Shown here one piece after another: positions 25,738-35,004 of a stretch of DNA of 64,000 bases. Source of the DNA: an uncultured Prevotellaceae bacterium (GTDB taxonomy: Bacteria; Bacteroidota; Bacteroidia; Bacteroidales; Bacteroidaceae); the NCBI GenBank assembly GCA_902776195.1, contig CACYPF010000001.1, positions 62,001 to 126,000 on the forward strand, read 5' to 3'. A program made the position numbers and the translations under genes. The notes under the pieces were generated by a model, which was given only the letters and a program-made list of their open reading frames with translations, was not told where the DNA came from and ran no database searches. The number at the start of each line of letters is the position of its first letter. Position 1 is the first letter of the stretch.

Positions 25738-27441
25738 TTACCAGTTCTTCTGCAACTTACGGGTCTGCTTCTGACGCTGCGCCTTCTTGATACGCTGCTG
25801 CGTATTCTTCTCTTCCTGCATAGCGGCATTCAACAACTGTTCAGCATTCTCTTTGCTCATCTGCGGTTTATCCTGCTTCTGCTGTTGCTCCTTGTCTTGT
25901 TGCTTCTGCTGGTCTTGCTTGTCTTGGTCTTTATTTTTATCCTTATTATCTTTATTATCCTTGTTCTGCTTCTGCTGCTGGTTCTGCTGATTCTGTTGCT
26001 GCTGTTTCTGCTGGCGCTTACAGAGTTCCAGATTATAACGTGTCTCATCGTCATTGGGATTATTACGCAAAGCCTCTTTATAAGCCTCTATCGCCTCCCC
26101 GAACATCTGACGACCCTGACAAATGACACCTATGTTATGATAAGCGTATGACCGGCGACGGGAATTGGTTTCCAACTTAGCGGCAGCCTGGAACTGTTCG
26201 ATCGCAGCGGAATCCTTCCTCTGCGCCAACAGCGCATTGCCCAAGTTATAGACAGCCTGAGCATTCTTGCCATTTTTCTCCACAGCCTTACGATAGTCAA
26301 CCTCTGCCTCAGCATACTTTCCGGCACGGAACTGTTTGTTGCCCTGACGGACATAGTCCCGATCACTCTGGGCATGCGCACCCACCACCATCAGTAAGAG
26401 CAACATAGTGGCAATTTTCTTACGACGGAACAAATGAAGCTTACTCAGACGTTGATTCTTGATTTCCAAAATACATATCTCGGCTATCAGGAGTAAGAGA
26501 ACGATGATACCCACTGCCTGAAACTGTTCATCATAATCACTGTATACCGTACTGGATATCTCTTTCTTCGCCAACTTGTCAAGCTCATGGTTCAACTGCT
26601 CCTGAGCATTACTGTTGTTCTCCACATGAATATAGGCTCCACCACCCGCTTGAGCAATCTGTTTACACATATCCTCATTGAGTGCTGACATGACGGTCTC
26701 ACCCGTATTGTCCTTCATATAGTCGTTACTGCCAGCAATGGGAATGGGAGCGCCCTTTGTGGAACCGACACCCAGCATATAGACACGCATACCATTATCT
26801 TTTGCCTCCTGAGCAGCCTCCATGGCACCACCCTCATGGTCCTCACCATCGGTAATCACGATAATAGCCTTACCGACTCCTTCCTCTTGTGTGAAACTAT
26901 GTGTTGCCATCGTCACGGCAGCAGCAATATCCGTTCCCTGTGTCTCTATCATTGACGGCTCAATACTGCTCAGGAACATCTTCGCCGATACAAAGTCGCT
27001 GGTGATCGGCAGTTGGACGAATGCCTCACCCGCAAAGACAATGAGTCCTATTTTGTCATTGGTGAAATTGTCGACAAGGTTCTCCACCATCATCTTCGCA
27101 CGGTCCAGACGACTGGGTGCCACATCTTCCGCCAACATGGAGTTACTGATATCCAGGGCTATGATAGTCTCGATACCAGTCCTTTTCTCATGACTAATCC
27201 TCGTACCCATCTGAGGACGGGCAAGCAAGACTATCAACAAGGCAAGAGCTGTCAATAGCAGACAGAACTTCACCAACGGACGATAGCGAGAGACATCTGG
27301 CATCAACTGGCGCACCAGTTCCATATCACCGAAGCGACGGAGCTGCTTGCGCTGACGGATGACCATCCACCAACGGATAAGTGCCAATACGGGTATCAGC
27401 ACCAAGGCATACAGATATATAGGGTCTTCGAATCGAAACAT
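25738..27441 (-). CDS. BatB-BatC fusion protein
   Basis: 567 residues. Residues 1-325 are BatB: two N-terminal membrane helices, a von Willebrand A domain with MIDAS 'DISNS' (97-101), and a closing helix ('GIIVLLLLIAEICIL'). After 'LHLFRRKK' there is an internal signal-peptide-like segment (~341-358, 'ATMLLLLMVVGAHAQ') and then BatC: TPR repeats ('AVYNLGNALLAQRKD', 'YAYHNIGVICQGRQMFGEA') and a long Q/K/N/D-rich tail (~480-560). Bat proteins were linked to aerotolerance in Bacteroides fragilis. The gene lies between batA and the batD-batE fusion, with gaps of 8 and 7 bases. Confidence 0.88.
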   Translation of the reverse strand: MFRFEDPIYLYALVLIPVLALIRWWMVIRQRKQLRRFGDMELVRQLMPDVSRYRPLVKFCLLLTALALLIVLLARPQMGTRISHEKRTGIETIIALDISNSMLAEDVAPSRLDRAKMMVENLVDNFTNDKIGLIVFAGEAFVQLPITSDFVSAKMFLSSIEPSMIETQGTDIAAAVTMATHSFTQEEGVGKAIIVITDGEDHEGGAMEAAQEAKDNGMRVYMLGVGSTKGAPIPIAGSNDYMKDNTGETVMSALNEDMCKQIAQAGGGAYIHVENNSNAQEQLNHELDKLAKKEISSTVYSDYDEQFQAVGIIVLLLLIAEICILEIKNQRLSKLHLFRRKKIATMLLLLMVVGAHAQSDRDYVRQGNKQFRAGKYAEAEVDYRKAVEKNGKNAQAVYNLGNALLAQRKDSAAIEQFQAAAKLETNSRRRSYAYHNIGVICQGRQMFGEAIEAYKEALRNNPNDDETRYNLELCKRQQKQQQQNQQNQQQKQNKDNKDNKDKNKDQDKQDQQKQQDKEQQQKQDKPQMSKENAEQLLNAAMQEEKNTQQRIKKAQRQKQTRKLQKNW

Positions 27442-27449
27442 AATATCTC

Positions 27450-28448
27450 TTACGGCAATTTTCTAAATATAGTTATTCTTAATAATATCTCTAACAGGAG
27501 CAACAAGACGGCAGCAATGGCAAAGGGTTGGTATGCCTCATATTTCCTGCTGTAGGTCTTAACACTCAGTTTGGACTTCTCCAGCTTGTCAATCTCCTTA
27601 TAGATATTCTGCAACTCCTTATTGTTAGTGGCACGATAGAAATCACCATCCGTGGCAGAAGCTATGTCACTCAGTGTCTTACTATCTATCTCCACAGGAA
27701 TATTCACATACTGTACGCTGCCAGCTACCACCATCGGGTATGGTGCCACCTTGTTGGTTCCCACACCGATAGTATAAACACGGATGCCCAGGCTCTTGGC
27801 TATCTCCGCAGCCGTCATCGGTGACAAGTCACCACGATTATTACTACCATCCGTCAAGAGGATGACGACCTTGCTCTTTGCCTTGGAGTTCTTTAAGCGG
27901 CTCACCGCATTCGCCAGTCCCATACCAATAGCAGTACCATCCTCTATGAGTCCACGGGTGGCAAGATCCGTACGGACACCATGCAGCAGGTTCAGTAACG
28001 ATGCGTGGTCTGTCGTCATCGGGCACTGGGTGAAAGCCTCACCAGCAAATATCGTCAGACCGATATTGTCATTCGGACGCCCAGCGATAAACTCCGCAGC
28101 CACCTGCTTTGCCGCCTCTATACGATTCGGCTTCAGGTCTTCCGCCAGCATAGAGCCCGACACATCCATTGCCATCATGATATCGATTCCCTCCACCGAC
28201 TTATTATCCCATGAGTTATGGGTCTGCGGACGTGCCAGTATCAGGACGAGCAACACAAAGACAGCTATACGCAAAATCAACTGTAATGGCATGAGCGTCA
28301 CCTTCCAACTACGGGGAGCGAAGCGGTAGGCTTTTGTATCACTCATTCGCATAGTCGGCTCCGTCTTCTTCCTGTACATCAGGTACCATAGGATATAAGG
28401 TACGAGCAGGAGCAGGAGAAACAGATATTCTTTATTCGCAAATTCCAT
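27450..28448 (-). CDS. batA: BatA: membrane-anchored von Willebrand A protein
   Basis: 332 residues with two N-terminal membrane helices ('EYLFLLLLLVPYILWYLMY', 'LILRIAVFVLLVLIL'), a VWA domain with MIDAS 'DVSGS' and 'TDGSNNRGD', and a C-terminal helix ('PFAIAAVLLLLLEILL'). This is the classic BatA layout. The protein is thought to work with BatB and the MoxR ATPase in the cell envelope. It is eight bases upstream of the BatB-BatC gene. Confidence 0.88.
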   Translation of the reverse strand: MEFANKEYLFLLLLLVPYILWYLMYRKKTEPTMRMSDTKAYRFAPRSWKVTLMPLQLILRIAVFVLLVLILARPQTHNSWDNKSVEGIDIMMAMDVSGSMLAEDLKPNRIEAAKQVAAEFIAGRPNDNIGLTIFAGEAFTQCPMTTDHASLLNLLHGVRTDLATRGLIEDGTAIGMGLANAVSRLKNSKAKSKVVILLTDGSNNRGDLSPMTAAEIAKSLGIRVYTIGVGTNKVAPYPMVVAGSVQYVNIPVEIDSKTLSDIASATDGDFYRATNNKELQNIYKEIDKLEKSKLSVKTYSRKYEAYQPFAIAAVLLLLLEILLRITIFRKLP

Positions 28449-28464
28449 TGTTCTTTTTTCTTGA

Positions 28465-29535
28465 TTACATGACTCCCGTGAGAATCATCAGTCTATATAT
28501 GACAAATCCCAGCAGAACAAGACAAACGATAGCGATACCGCTGATTGACCACTTCAAGATGCGACGAGTCTTCAGCGAGCGCTGATCCTCTGCCGACAAC
28601 TGTGGCTTCTCCTCTTCCACGACCTGCTGTTCTTGTTTGGTCTGGTTAATAAACTCTATCGCATTAACGAGGTTCATATCGTTCTCATTGATGAGGGTGG
28701 AATACTTAGCGAACTTCACCAGATCGGCAGTCATGAAAAGCTGACGTAACTCATCCAGTGATTTCTGGTCACCATTCTGTGTCAACCGCTCGATAATCTC
28801 GGAACTGGTCATCTCCATTGCAGAGAACTTATAGCGTTCCTCGATATAACGGCGCAACGTATCTGTCAGCTTCGTATAGTATTCCTTCTGGTTCTCCGAG
28901 GAGATCATCTTATCTGCCTTGATCTGTTCAATCTCTTTCATTGCCTTCTGGTGAGGCAACAGTCTCTTCACCAGTTTGAAACTCTTGATGAGCGGTTTGT
29001 TGTCGTGCAACCTAATATATAAATAGGTGGCGGCACCCAGTAAGAGCAACAACAGGACGCTCAACCAGAATATCAATGACCAGTCGCTCCATAGGAAAGG
29101 ATTATCCTGTACGTCCTTCGGTCCGAAGAACTGGTTCATCTTTGTGGTGTCCACATCCACCTCCATCACTTTCAAGGCAAGACTCTTGCTCTGATATGTC
29201 TTCCCGTCTACCTTTACTTTAAAAGGTGGGAGATAATAGAGTTTTCCGTCAAAGGATGTCAAGGTATAGACACGACTACTCTGCTGTCCATGGTCTATAT
29301 CCTCCTTCTGTTCCTCACCGACCGACAGCACCTCAACACCCTCCACCAACTGCTCTCTCGACTTGTAAGTAGGGAAGACGACTGTTGCTTTTGCAGGTGC
29401 TGTCACTGTGACGGTGACATGTACCTGCTGCCCTATCAGCATCTGAATAGAGTCTATTCTTGCCTCCACCCCAACCTGTGCCATCATGGTGGCAACAGTA
29501 CATACCAGTGATATCAGTATTAGGATTCGTTTCAT
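28465..29535 (-). CDS. BatD-like membrane protein between DUF58 and batA
   Basis: 356 residues. A signal peptide ('CTVATMMAQ') leads into a beta-rich periplasmic domain (~22-150, 'IGQQVHVTVTVTAP', 'YYLPPFKVKVDG'), a membrane helix ('LIFWLSVLLLLLLGAATY'), a helical cytoplasmic part with 'YYTKLTDTLRRYIEERYKF', and a final helix ('IAIVCLVLLGFVIYRLM'). It resembles a shortened BatD; such genes are commonly found at this spot in Bacteroidota Bat operons. Precise function unknown. It abuts the DUF58 gene with no gap. Confidence 0.75.
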   Translation of the reverse strand: MKRILILISLVCTVATMMAQVGVEARIDSIQMLIGQQVHVTVTVTAPAKATVVFPTYKSREQLVEGVEVLSVGEEQKEDIDHGQQSSRVYTLTSFDGKLYYLPPFKVKVDGKTYQSKSLALKVMEVDVDTTKMNQFFGPKDVQDNPFLWSDWSLIFWLSVLLLLLLGAATYLYIRLHDNKPLIKSFKLVKRLLPHQKAMKEIEQIKADKMISSENQKEYYTKLTDTLRRYIEERYKFSAMEMTSSEIIERLTQNGDQKSLDELRQLFMTADLVKFAKYSTLINENDMNLVNAIEFINQTKQEQQVVEEEKPQLSAEDQRSLKTRRILKWSISGIAIVCLVLLGFVIYRLMILTGVM

Positions 29536-30405
29536 CTAACTACGTTGTTTAAAAAGCATCAGCAGGTGTTTCACGAAATCATCATTCGTAGCGATACTGA
29601 TCATATCCACATTACTCTTATTCATCGTCTCACGAAGTTGTTGCTGACGAGTCATCCAGTAGTGCTGATGTGCCTGACGGAGCCGTTTACTACTGGTATC
29701 TATATACTGCTCAAAACCCGTCTCGGCATCCACGACACGCATCAGTCCCACATCAGGAAGTTCCTTGGCACGCAGGTCATACACCTGGACAGCTACAACA
29801 TCATGCTTACGATTACAAATCTGGATCGTCTGCAAGAAGTCCTGTTGCACATAGAAGTCACTCAGCACGAAGGCAGTACAACGGCGTTTTGCCACACTTG
29901 TCAGGAATTCCAGTGCCTGTTTGATATCCGTCCGTTTGCTCTCCGGCTTGAAGTCCAACAACTCACGAATGATATACAGAATATGCTTACGACCTTTCTT
30001 CGGAGGAATATATTTCTCTATATGGTCAGAGAAGAACACCACACCGATCTTATCATTATTCTGAATGGCACTGAAAGCAATAGTAGCAGCTATCTCCGTC
30101 ACCATGTCACGTTTCATCTGTTTCTGGGTACCGAAGTCAAGGGAGCCGCTGACATCAATGAGCAGCATCACCGTCAACTCACGCTCCTCCTCAAAAACTT
30201 TCACATAAGGACGGTGAAAACGTGCCGTCACATTCCAGTCGATGTCCCGGACATCATCCCCATACTGGTATTCACGCACCTCGCTGAATGCCATACCACG
30301 CCCTTTAAAGGCAGAGTGATACTGTCCTGCAAAGACGTTGGCACTCAATCCTCGTGCCTTGATCTCTATCTTCCGAACTTTCTTAAGTAACTCAGCAGTT
30401 TCCAT
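29536..30405 (-). CDS. DUF58 domain protein of the Bat operon
   Basis: 289 residues, no signal peptide or clear membrane helix. 'SAFKGRGMAFSEVREYQYGDDVRDIDWNVTAR' contains the DUF58 hallmark (GDDVRDIDW), and 'LLIDVSGSLDFG' shows a VWA-like metal site. DUF58 proteins are regular partners of MoxR ATPases. Its start overlaps the moxR stop by one base (TAATG). Confidence 0.9.
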   Translation of the reverse strand: METAELLKKVRKIEIKARGLSANVFAGQYHSAFKGRGMAFSEVREYQYGDDVRDIDWNVTARFHRPYVKVFEEERELTVMLLIDVSGSLDFGTQKQMKRDMVTEIAATIAFSAIQNNDKIGVVFFSDHIEKYIPPKKGRKHILYIIRELLDFKPESKRTDIKQALEFLTSVAKRRCTAFVLSDFYVQQDFLQTIQICNRKHDVVAVQVYDLRAKELPDVGLMRVVDAETGFEQYIDTSSKRLRQAHQHYWMTRQQQLRETMNKSNVDMISIATNDDFVKHLLMLFKQRS

Positions 30406-31400
30406 TAAGGAACCTCAACCTTATTAATAATCTTTGAAACAATCTCCTCACTGGTCACATTACTTGCCTCAGCCTCGTAAGTCAGCCCGATACGGTGACG
30501 CAGCACATCATGTGCGACAGCACGTACATCCTCAGGTACCACATAGCCACGACGCTTGATAAAGGCATAGGCACGTGCTGCCTTGGCGAGATTGATAGAG
30601 GCACGCGGACTACCGCCGAAGGATATCATGTCTTTCATATCCTTCAGTCCATAGCGGTCTGGATAACGTGTGGCGAAGACGATATCAGCGATATACTGCT
30701 CTATCTTCTCATCAATATACACCTCACGAACTACCGCACGGGCATTCAGGATCTCCTGTGCCGTAGTGACCGGCGTTACCTCAGGCAGTGCCCCGGCAAT
30801 ATTCTCACGAATGATACGTTTCTCCTCCTCCAACGTCGGATAGTCAATGACGACCTTCAGCATGAAACGGTCCATCTGTGCCTCAGGCAACGGATAGGTA
30901 CCTTCCTGTTCTATCGGGTTCTGTGTTGCCATCACCAGGAATGGCGAGGGAAGATCGAAAGTCTCCTTGCCAATCGTCACCTGCTTCTCCTGCATCGCCT
31001 CCAACAGGGCACTCTGCACCTTCGCCGGCGCACGGTTGATCTCATCTGCCAAGACAAAATTGGCAAAGACGGGTCCCTGCTTCACCTGGAAGCGCTCGTC
31101 TTTCTGGGAATAGATCATCGTACCTGTCACATCAGCAGGCAACAAGTCTGGCGTAAACTGGATACGACTATATGAGGCATCAATCAGTTGGGAAAGGGTT
31201 TTGATGGCAAGGGTTTTTGCCAAGCCTGGAACACCTTCCAACAGGATATTACCATCACTCAACAGACCTATCAATAATGAGTCTACCAAATGCTTCTGTC
31301 CTACAATCACACGATCCATACCTGCTACCAGATTGGTAACGAAACCGCTTTGTTGTTCTATCCGGATATTCAATTCACGGATATCAATAGATTCTGCCAT
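30405..31400 (-). CDS. moxR: MoxR-family AAA+ ATPase
   Basis: 331 residues. Walker A 'EGVPGLAKTLAIK', Walker B 'NFVLADEINRAPAKVQSAL', sensor 'MATQNPIEQEGTYPLPEAQ' and the helical lid are all present. MoxR ATPases act as chaperone-like partners for VWA-domain proteins, here very likely BatA and BatB encoded downstream. It lies 17 bases after the metallo-hydrolase gene on the same strand. Confidence 0.93.
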   Translation of the reverse strand: MAESIDIRELNIRIEQQSGFVTNLVAGMDRVIVGQKHLVDSLLIGLLSDGNILLEGVPGLAKTLAIKTLSQLIDASYSRIQFTPDLLPADVTGTMIYSQKDERFQVKQGPVFANFVLADEINRAPAKVQSALLEAMQEKQVTIGKETFDLPSPFLVMATQNPIEQEGTYPLPEAQMDRFMLKVVIDYPTLEEEKRIIRENIAGALPEVTPVTTAQEILNARAVVREVYIDEKIEQYIADIVFATRYPDRYGLKDMKDMISFGGSPRASINLAKAARAYAFIKRRGYVVPEDVRAVAHDVLRHRIGLTYEAEASNVTSEEIVSKIINKVEVP

Positions 31401-31417
31401 AATTCTATAATTGTTTA

Positions 31418-32221
31418 TTACTCTAACTCGAAAATCCCTGTCGGTGTAGTACGCTTGAGCACCTCCATCTTCAGGTCAACCCCAACGATGATGCCATAAT
31501 CACGGAGGACACTCTCCACCGTTTTACGTGCCAGCTCGGGGTGGTTGTTCTCCTCACTCAGATGACACAACCATACATAACGCAGCTGTTCCGACATATT
31601 CTCTACCAATGCGAGACCACAGGAGCGGTTGCTCAGATGTCCTGTCTGCGACAGGATACGCCCTTTCAGAAACTGCGGATAAGGTCCGTTGATGACCATC
31701 TCCTCATCATGATTCGCCTCAATAACGAGATAGTTCGCTTCTGAGATATAGTGCTTCATCTCCTCAGTGACACATCCTGCGTCGGTGATGATACAGAAGT
31801 TGACACCCTCTGCCCGAATCATATAACCTACGTTGTCGCTACTGTCATGAGGGACAGGGAAAGGAGTCACGAGGAAATCCCCGATCTCAACCGTCTTTCC
31901 TTTCTCCAGGCAATGCTTCAGCTCTGGTAAGACTTTCTGTTGAACACAATAGTTCTTATCAATCCCCTCATGCACCTTCTCGGTAGTATAGATAGGGACT
32001 TGGTAGTCCTTACTAAACGAGCCTACCGATTTGATATGGTCGGCATGATCATGGGTGATAAGCACATGATGCACCTGAGACATACTCAGTCCGTAATCCT
32101 TAAAGTCTTTTTTAAGACCTCTTAGTCCTACACCGATATCTATTAATAGTCCATCCGTCGGGGTCATCAGCATATAGCAATTACCACTACTGCCGCTGCC
32201 AAAGGATATAAATTTCAGCAT
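31418..32221 (-). CDS. MBL-fold metallo-hydrolase (YycJ/WalJ-like)
   Basis: The internal Met at 32221 is chosen ('MLKFISFGSGSSGNCY'), since family members begin this way and the seven residues before it look like leader sequence. The metal-binding motif 'THDHADH' and further ligands 'PHDSSD' and 'HLSNRS' are present. Family members have been described as single-strand DNA exonucleases or envelope-related hydrolases; the substrate is not evident. It is the probable first gene of the Bat operon. A -7-like TACTTTTG element lies at 32240-32247 on the minus strand. Confidence 0.85.
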   Translation of the reverse strand: MLKFISFGSGSSGNCYMLMTPTDGLLIDIGVGLRGLKKDFKDYGLSMSQVHHVLITHDHADHIKSVGSFSKDYQVPIYTTEKVHEGIDKNYCVQQKVLPELKHCLEKGKTVEIGDFLVTPFPVPHDSSDNVGYMIRAEGVNFCIITDAGCVTEEMKHYISEANYLVIEANHDEEMVINGPYPQFLKGRILSQTGHLSNRSCGLALVENMSEQLRYVWLCHLSEENNHPELARKTVESVLRDYGIIVGVDLKMEVLKRTTPTGIFELE

Positions 32222-32269
32222 TTCAGTTAATATTTTGCGCAAAAGTAATAAAAAGTTAGGAGTTTTCCT

Positions 32270-32277
32270 TATCTTTG
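32270..32277 (+). promoter_or_regulatory. Putative -7 element of the small lipoprotein gene
   Basis: TATCTTTG, 26 bases before the ATG at 32304, matches the Bacteroidota -7 consensus. No good TTTG lies at the -33 position, so this is a partial match. It diverges from the minus-strand element at 32240-32247. Confidence 0.55.
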
Positions 32278-32303
32278 CATTGTTTTTTGAAATTTTTAAA
32301 CTT

Positions 32304-32744
32304 ATGAAATATTACTTGTTATTTGTGCTTGCATGGATGCTCAATGGTTGTCAACTACATGACGAGAATGCTTCCGATGCTGTTGACAAGCCCCTTTTGG
32401 CTTGGTCTGAGGCATATTTCGGGTATAATTATAAGGAAGCATTGGACTATATGACTCCTGAGAGTGAGAAATGGATACGCTTTGCCGCCTCCAATATCAC
32501 GGAGGAGGACATCAGTTTCATCAACGAGCATAACAAGGGGGCAAAGGTGGAGGTCATCGACCGCCATATCCTGGAAGGCGACACCACCTGTTCTGCCCGG
32601 ATCCGAGTCACCGACTTTGTGCAGTTAGGTTTTGTAGGACAAGAGGGAAAAGTCGTGGAGCAAGCGGAATACCAGATTACGCTGGCGAAACGGGATGGTA
32701 AATGGAAAGTCAGAATGGAAGGCCCACTGCAAAGTGGAAAGTAA
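32304..32744 (+). CDS. Small lipoprotein (DUF4878-like)
   Basis: 146 residues from the ATG at 32304; the upstream in-frame extension overlaps the divergent promoter and is not likely translated. 'FVLAWMLNGCQLHDE' is a lipoprotein signal with the modified Cys at residue 16. The body has an NTF2/DUF4878-like pattern ('AYFGYNYKEALDYMTPE' ... 'YQITLAKRDGKWKVRME'). Function unknown. Its last 35 bases overlap the end of the convergent TamL-like gene. Confidence 0.75.
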   Translation: MKYYLLFVLAWMLNGCQLHDENASDAVDKPLLAWSEAYFGYNYKEALDYMTPESEKWIRFAASNITEEDISFINEHNKGAKVEVIDRHILEGDTTCSARIRVTDFVQLGFVGQEGKVVEQAEYQITLAKRDGKWKVRMEGPLQSGK

Positions 32745-34920
32745 AGTCGCGGCTGAGTTTCGGATGGGCAATCGGATAATGCTCGTCACTATTCTCATAA
32801 GCGGGATTGACGGCTTTCATACCCAAATCGAAACGCAGGATAAAATAATCGAAATTGAAACGGAAGCCCAGTCCATAGCCTACAGCCAATTGCTTCCAGA
32901 ACTCAGAGATCTTAAACTGTCCCCCAGGCTGCTCGTCATACGCCCGTAACGTCCAGATATTACCTGCATCCACAAACAGGGCGACACCCAGCTTCCAGAA
33001 CAGGTGTGCCCGATACTCCATATTCAGGTCAAGTTTCATGTCACCCGTCTGGTTAATGAAGTCAATACGCCCGTCCTTACTGATGTATTTTCCCGGTCCC
33101 AGACTGCGTACGCTCCATCCTCTGACACTATTGGCACCGCCAGAGAAATAACGTTTCTCAAAGGGCAGGATATTACTGTTGCCGTAGGGATAGGCGATAC
33201 CCAGTCCTGCATGGAACACCAGCTGGTTGCTGTAATTGAAGTTGACGGTACGGGTCACATCAACATCCGCTTTCACATATTGGGCATAGGCGATATCGAG
33301 GAAGGTATACTGTCCCTCACCGTTACGGTGGAAATGGAATGTCCTTGCGGCAAGTCCCAGCAGGTTACCCGCAGTCTCGGCATTCGCCTTAATGGCAAAG
33401 ACACCGTTATTATAGGAGTACCCCACCCCGAATTTCATGATAAACAAGTTCTCGTAGTTATAACGCAGGATGGCATTCCGGCTGCTGGTATCATCCAGAT
33501 ACTCTTTCTTAAAGGTATCACTGATCCATGGCATGGAAATGTAGTTCAAATCCAACAAGTCTATCCGGTAGTGATCGTGGTGCTCAGGATTGTTCCATTT
33601 ATACCGCCATCCCACGGAGAACACTCGTCTGTGGAACTCCGGACGGTTCTGGAGGTCATACAACAGCGACACCTCACTGCTGGCATTGATACGGCGATGG
33701 ATGTTGGACGACAGGAAGGGAGCGATAAAACGGGGGAATGTCAGTTTCGTCCCCAGGCTATACTCTAAGAAGTTATGACTGGAATAGCCTTCCAGTCCCT
33801 TGATAGCCTCATAGGCGCCACGCAGTTCTATCGTCAGGTTCTCCGAACCTTTGAACAGATTCCTGTTCTGATAGGTCAGCGAGGCAGCAGCACCCAGGTC
33901 ACCTGCCGTATTCGTACCTTCCGGCTGGAAAGAGATGGTAGAGGGTTTGTTCGTGCTGATTTGTATCTGACAGTCTAACAGACTGCTGTCCGGTTGCTCC
34001 TTAAACGAGATATTGGTATAGCGCACAGCCCCCAGTCTGCCGAAGTGGTTATAGGTACTCTGCAACTCTTCCGCGGAATAGTACTCCCCTCCCCTGACAA
34101 GTGTGTTACGGCGGAGCACACCCCTCCGCAGATGGATGACGGAGTCTTCTGGGTCGCCACAGGAATACTCCACACCTCTCACCATATAGCGCTGGTGTGG
34201 CATCACATTCCCGTCCCTGTCACGCTGCTGTCGCAGCACCAATACCACATCTATCTCCTGTGAGTGCGCCACAGAGTCAGCCTCATAGATGATATATTCT
34301 TTGTTGAACCTGTAATAGCCGAGGTTGTTCAACTCCGAAGTGATCCGCTTACGCTCCCCGTCCAGGTTCTCCACACTGAAGCGCATCCCGCTTTTGAGTC
34401 CTTGCTGCTGGGGGTCGTCAAGATGTAACAGACTGTTTATCAAGGAGTCCTCAATGACATAGTCTATCTTACGAATGGTGTAGGGTTTCCCCAGATGCAG
34501 GAAGTAGGTCACATCGACCTTCTTGTTCTTTGCCTTAGTCATCGCATCGACACCCGCCCGGAGGTACCCCATATTCGCCAACTGGATCTGCAGGTCCTCC
34601 ATCGAGCGGCGGGTACTCACGGAGTCATACAGCACAGGAGCCTCACCGATGGAGCGCAGCATGCGGTTTATCCATTTCGTCGTGTCTCTGCCTGAGAGGG
34701 AATAGGTAGCAAGGGGAATCTTGACGGCAGAGAACCAGCGGGCATTACCATGCTGTCGCACATAAGCCTTCATGGCTGACGGGTTGACATCCTTTGCCTT
34801 GGACTCGCTTTTCACTTGTACCTTATTTAATAAATACGAGCCTTCAGGGACGTATTTTGTCTCTGAACAGGCACATAAAAGAAGTACCAGTGAAAGATAT
34901 AGAGTGCTTCTGAGCCGCAT
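32710..34920 (-). CDS. TamL-like outer-membrane lipoprotein of the BamA/TamA family
   Basis: 736 residues from the ATG at 34920; the longer frame upstream crosses the divergent promoter region. 'LSLVLLLCACSETKYVP' is a lipoprotein signal, which distinguishes the Bacteroidota TamL from classic TamA. POTRA-like segments follow (~30-330), then a 16-strand-type barrel with 'NILPFEKRYFSGGANSVRGW' (conserved loop 6) and a terminal Phe ('FHFAVGLPF'). It probably helps insert or export outer-membrane proteins. A TACCTTTG -7 box is at 34928-34935. The usual partner gene tamB is not next to it in this window. Confidence 0.85.
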   Translation of the reverse strand: MRLRSTLYLSLVLLLCACSETKYVPEGSYLLNKVQVKSESKAKDVNPSAMKAYVRQHGNARWFSAVKIPLATYSLSGRDTTKWINRMLRSIGEAPVLYDSVSTRRSMEDLQIQLANMGYLRAGVDAMTKAKNKKVDVTYFLHLGKPYTIRKIDYVIEDSLINSLLHLDDPQQQGLKSGMRFSVENLDGERKRITSELNNLGYYRFNKEYIIYEADSVAHSQEIDVVLVLRQQRDRDGNVMPHQRYMVRGVEYSCGDPEDSVIHLRRGVLRRNTLVRGGEYYSAEELQSTYNHFGRLGAVRYTNISFKEQPDSSLLDCQIQISTNKPSTISFQPEGTNTAGDLGAAASLTYQNRNLFKGSENLTIELRGAYEAIKGLEGYSSHNFLEYSLGTKLTFPRFIAPFLSSNIHRRINASSEVSLLYDLQNRPEFHRRVFSVGWRYKWNNPEHHDHYRIDLLDLNYISMPWISDTFKKEYLDDTSSRNAILRYNYENLFIMKFGVGYSYNNGVFAIKANAETAGNLLGLAARTFHFHRNGEGQYTFLDIAYAQYVKADVDVTRTVNFNYSNQLVFHAGLGIAYPYGNSNILPFEKRYFSGGANSVRGWSVRSLGPGKYISKDGRIDFINQTGDMKLDLNMEYRAHLFWKLGVALFVDAGNIWTLRAYDEQPGGQFKISEFWKQLAVGYGLGFRFNFDYFILRFDLGMKAVNPAYENSDEHYPIAHPKLSRDFTFHFAVGLPF

Positions 34921-35004
34921 TTTGTTGCAAAGGTACGAAAATAATTGAGAATTGACCACCGAAAATGGAGATTTATTCTTAACTTTGCCAGAAATTACAA
35001 GAAA

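Noticed and set aside
25731-25829. 33-residue N-terminal extension of the BatD-BatE protein
   Set aside because: It is arginine-rich, overlaps the end of the BatB-BatC gene in another frame and precedes a clear signal peptide.
29545-30390. 281-codon frame opposite the DUF58 gene
   Set aside because: Antisense shadow without motif or start context.
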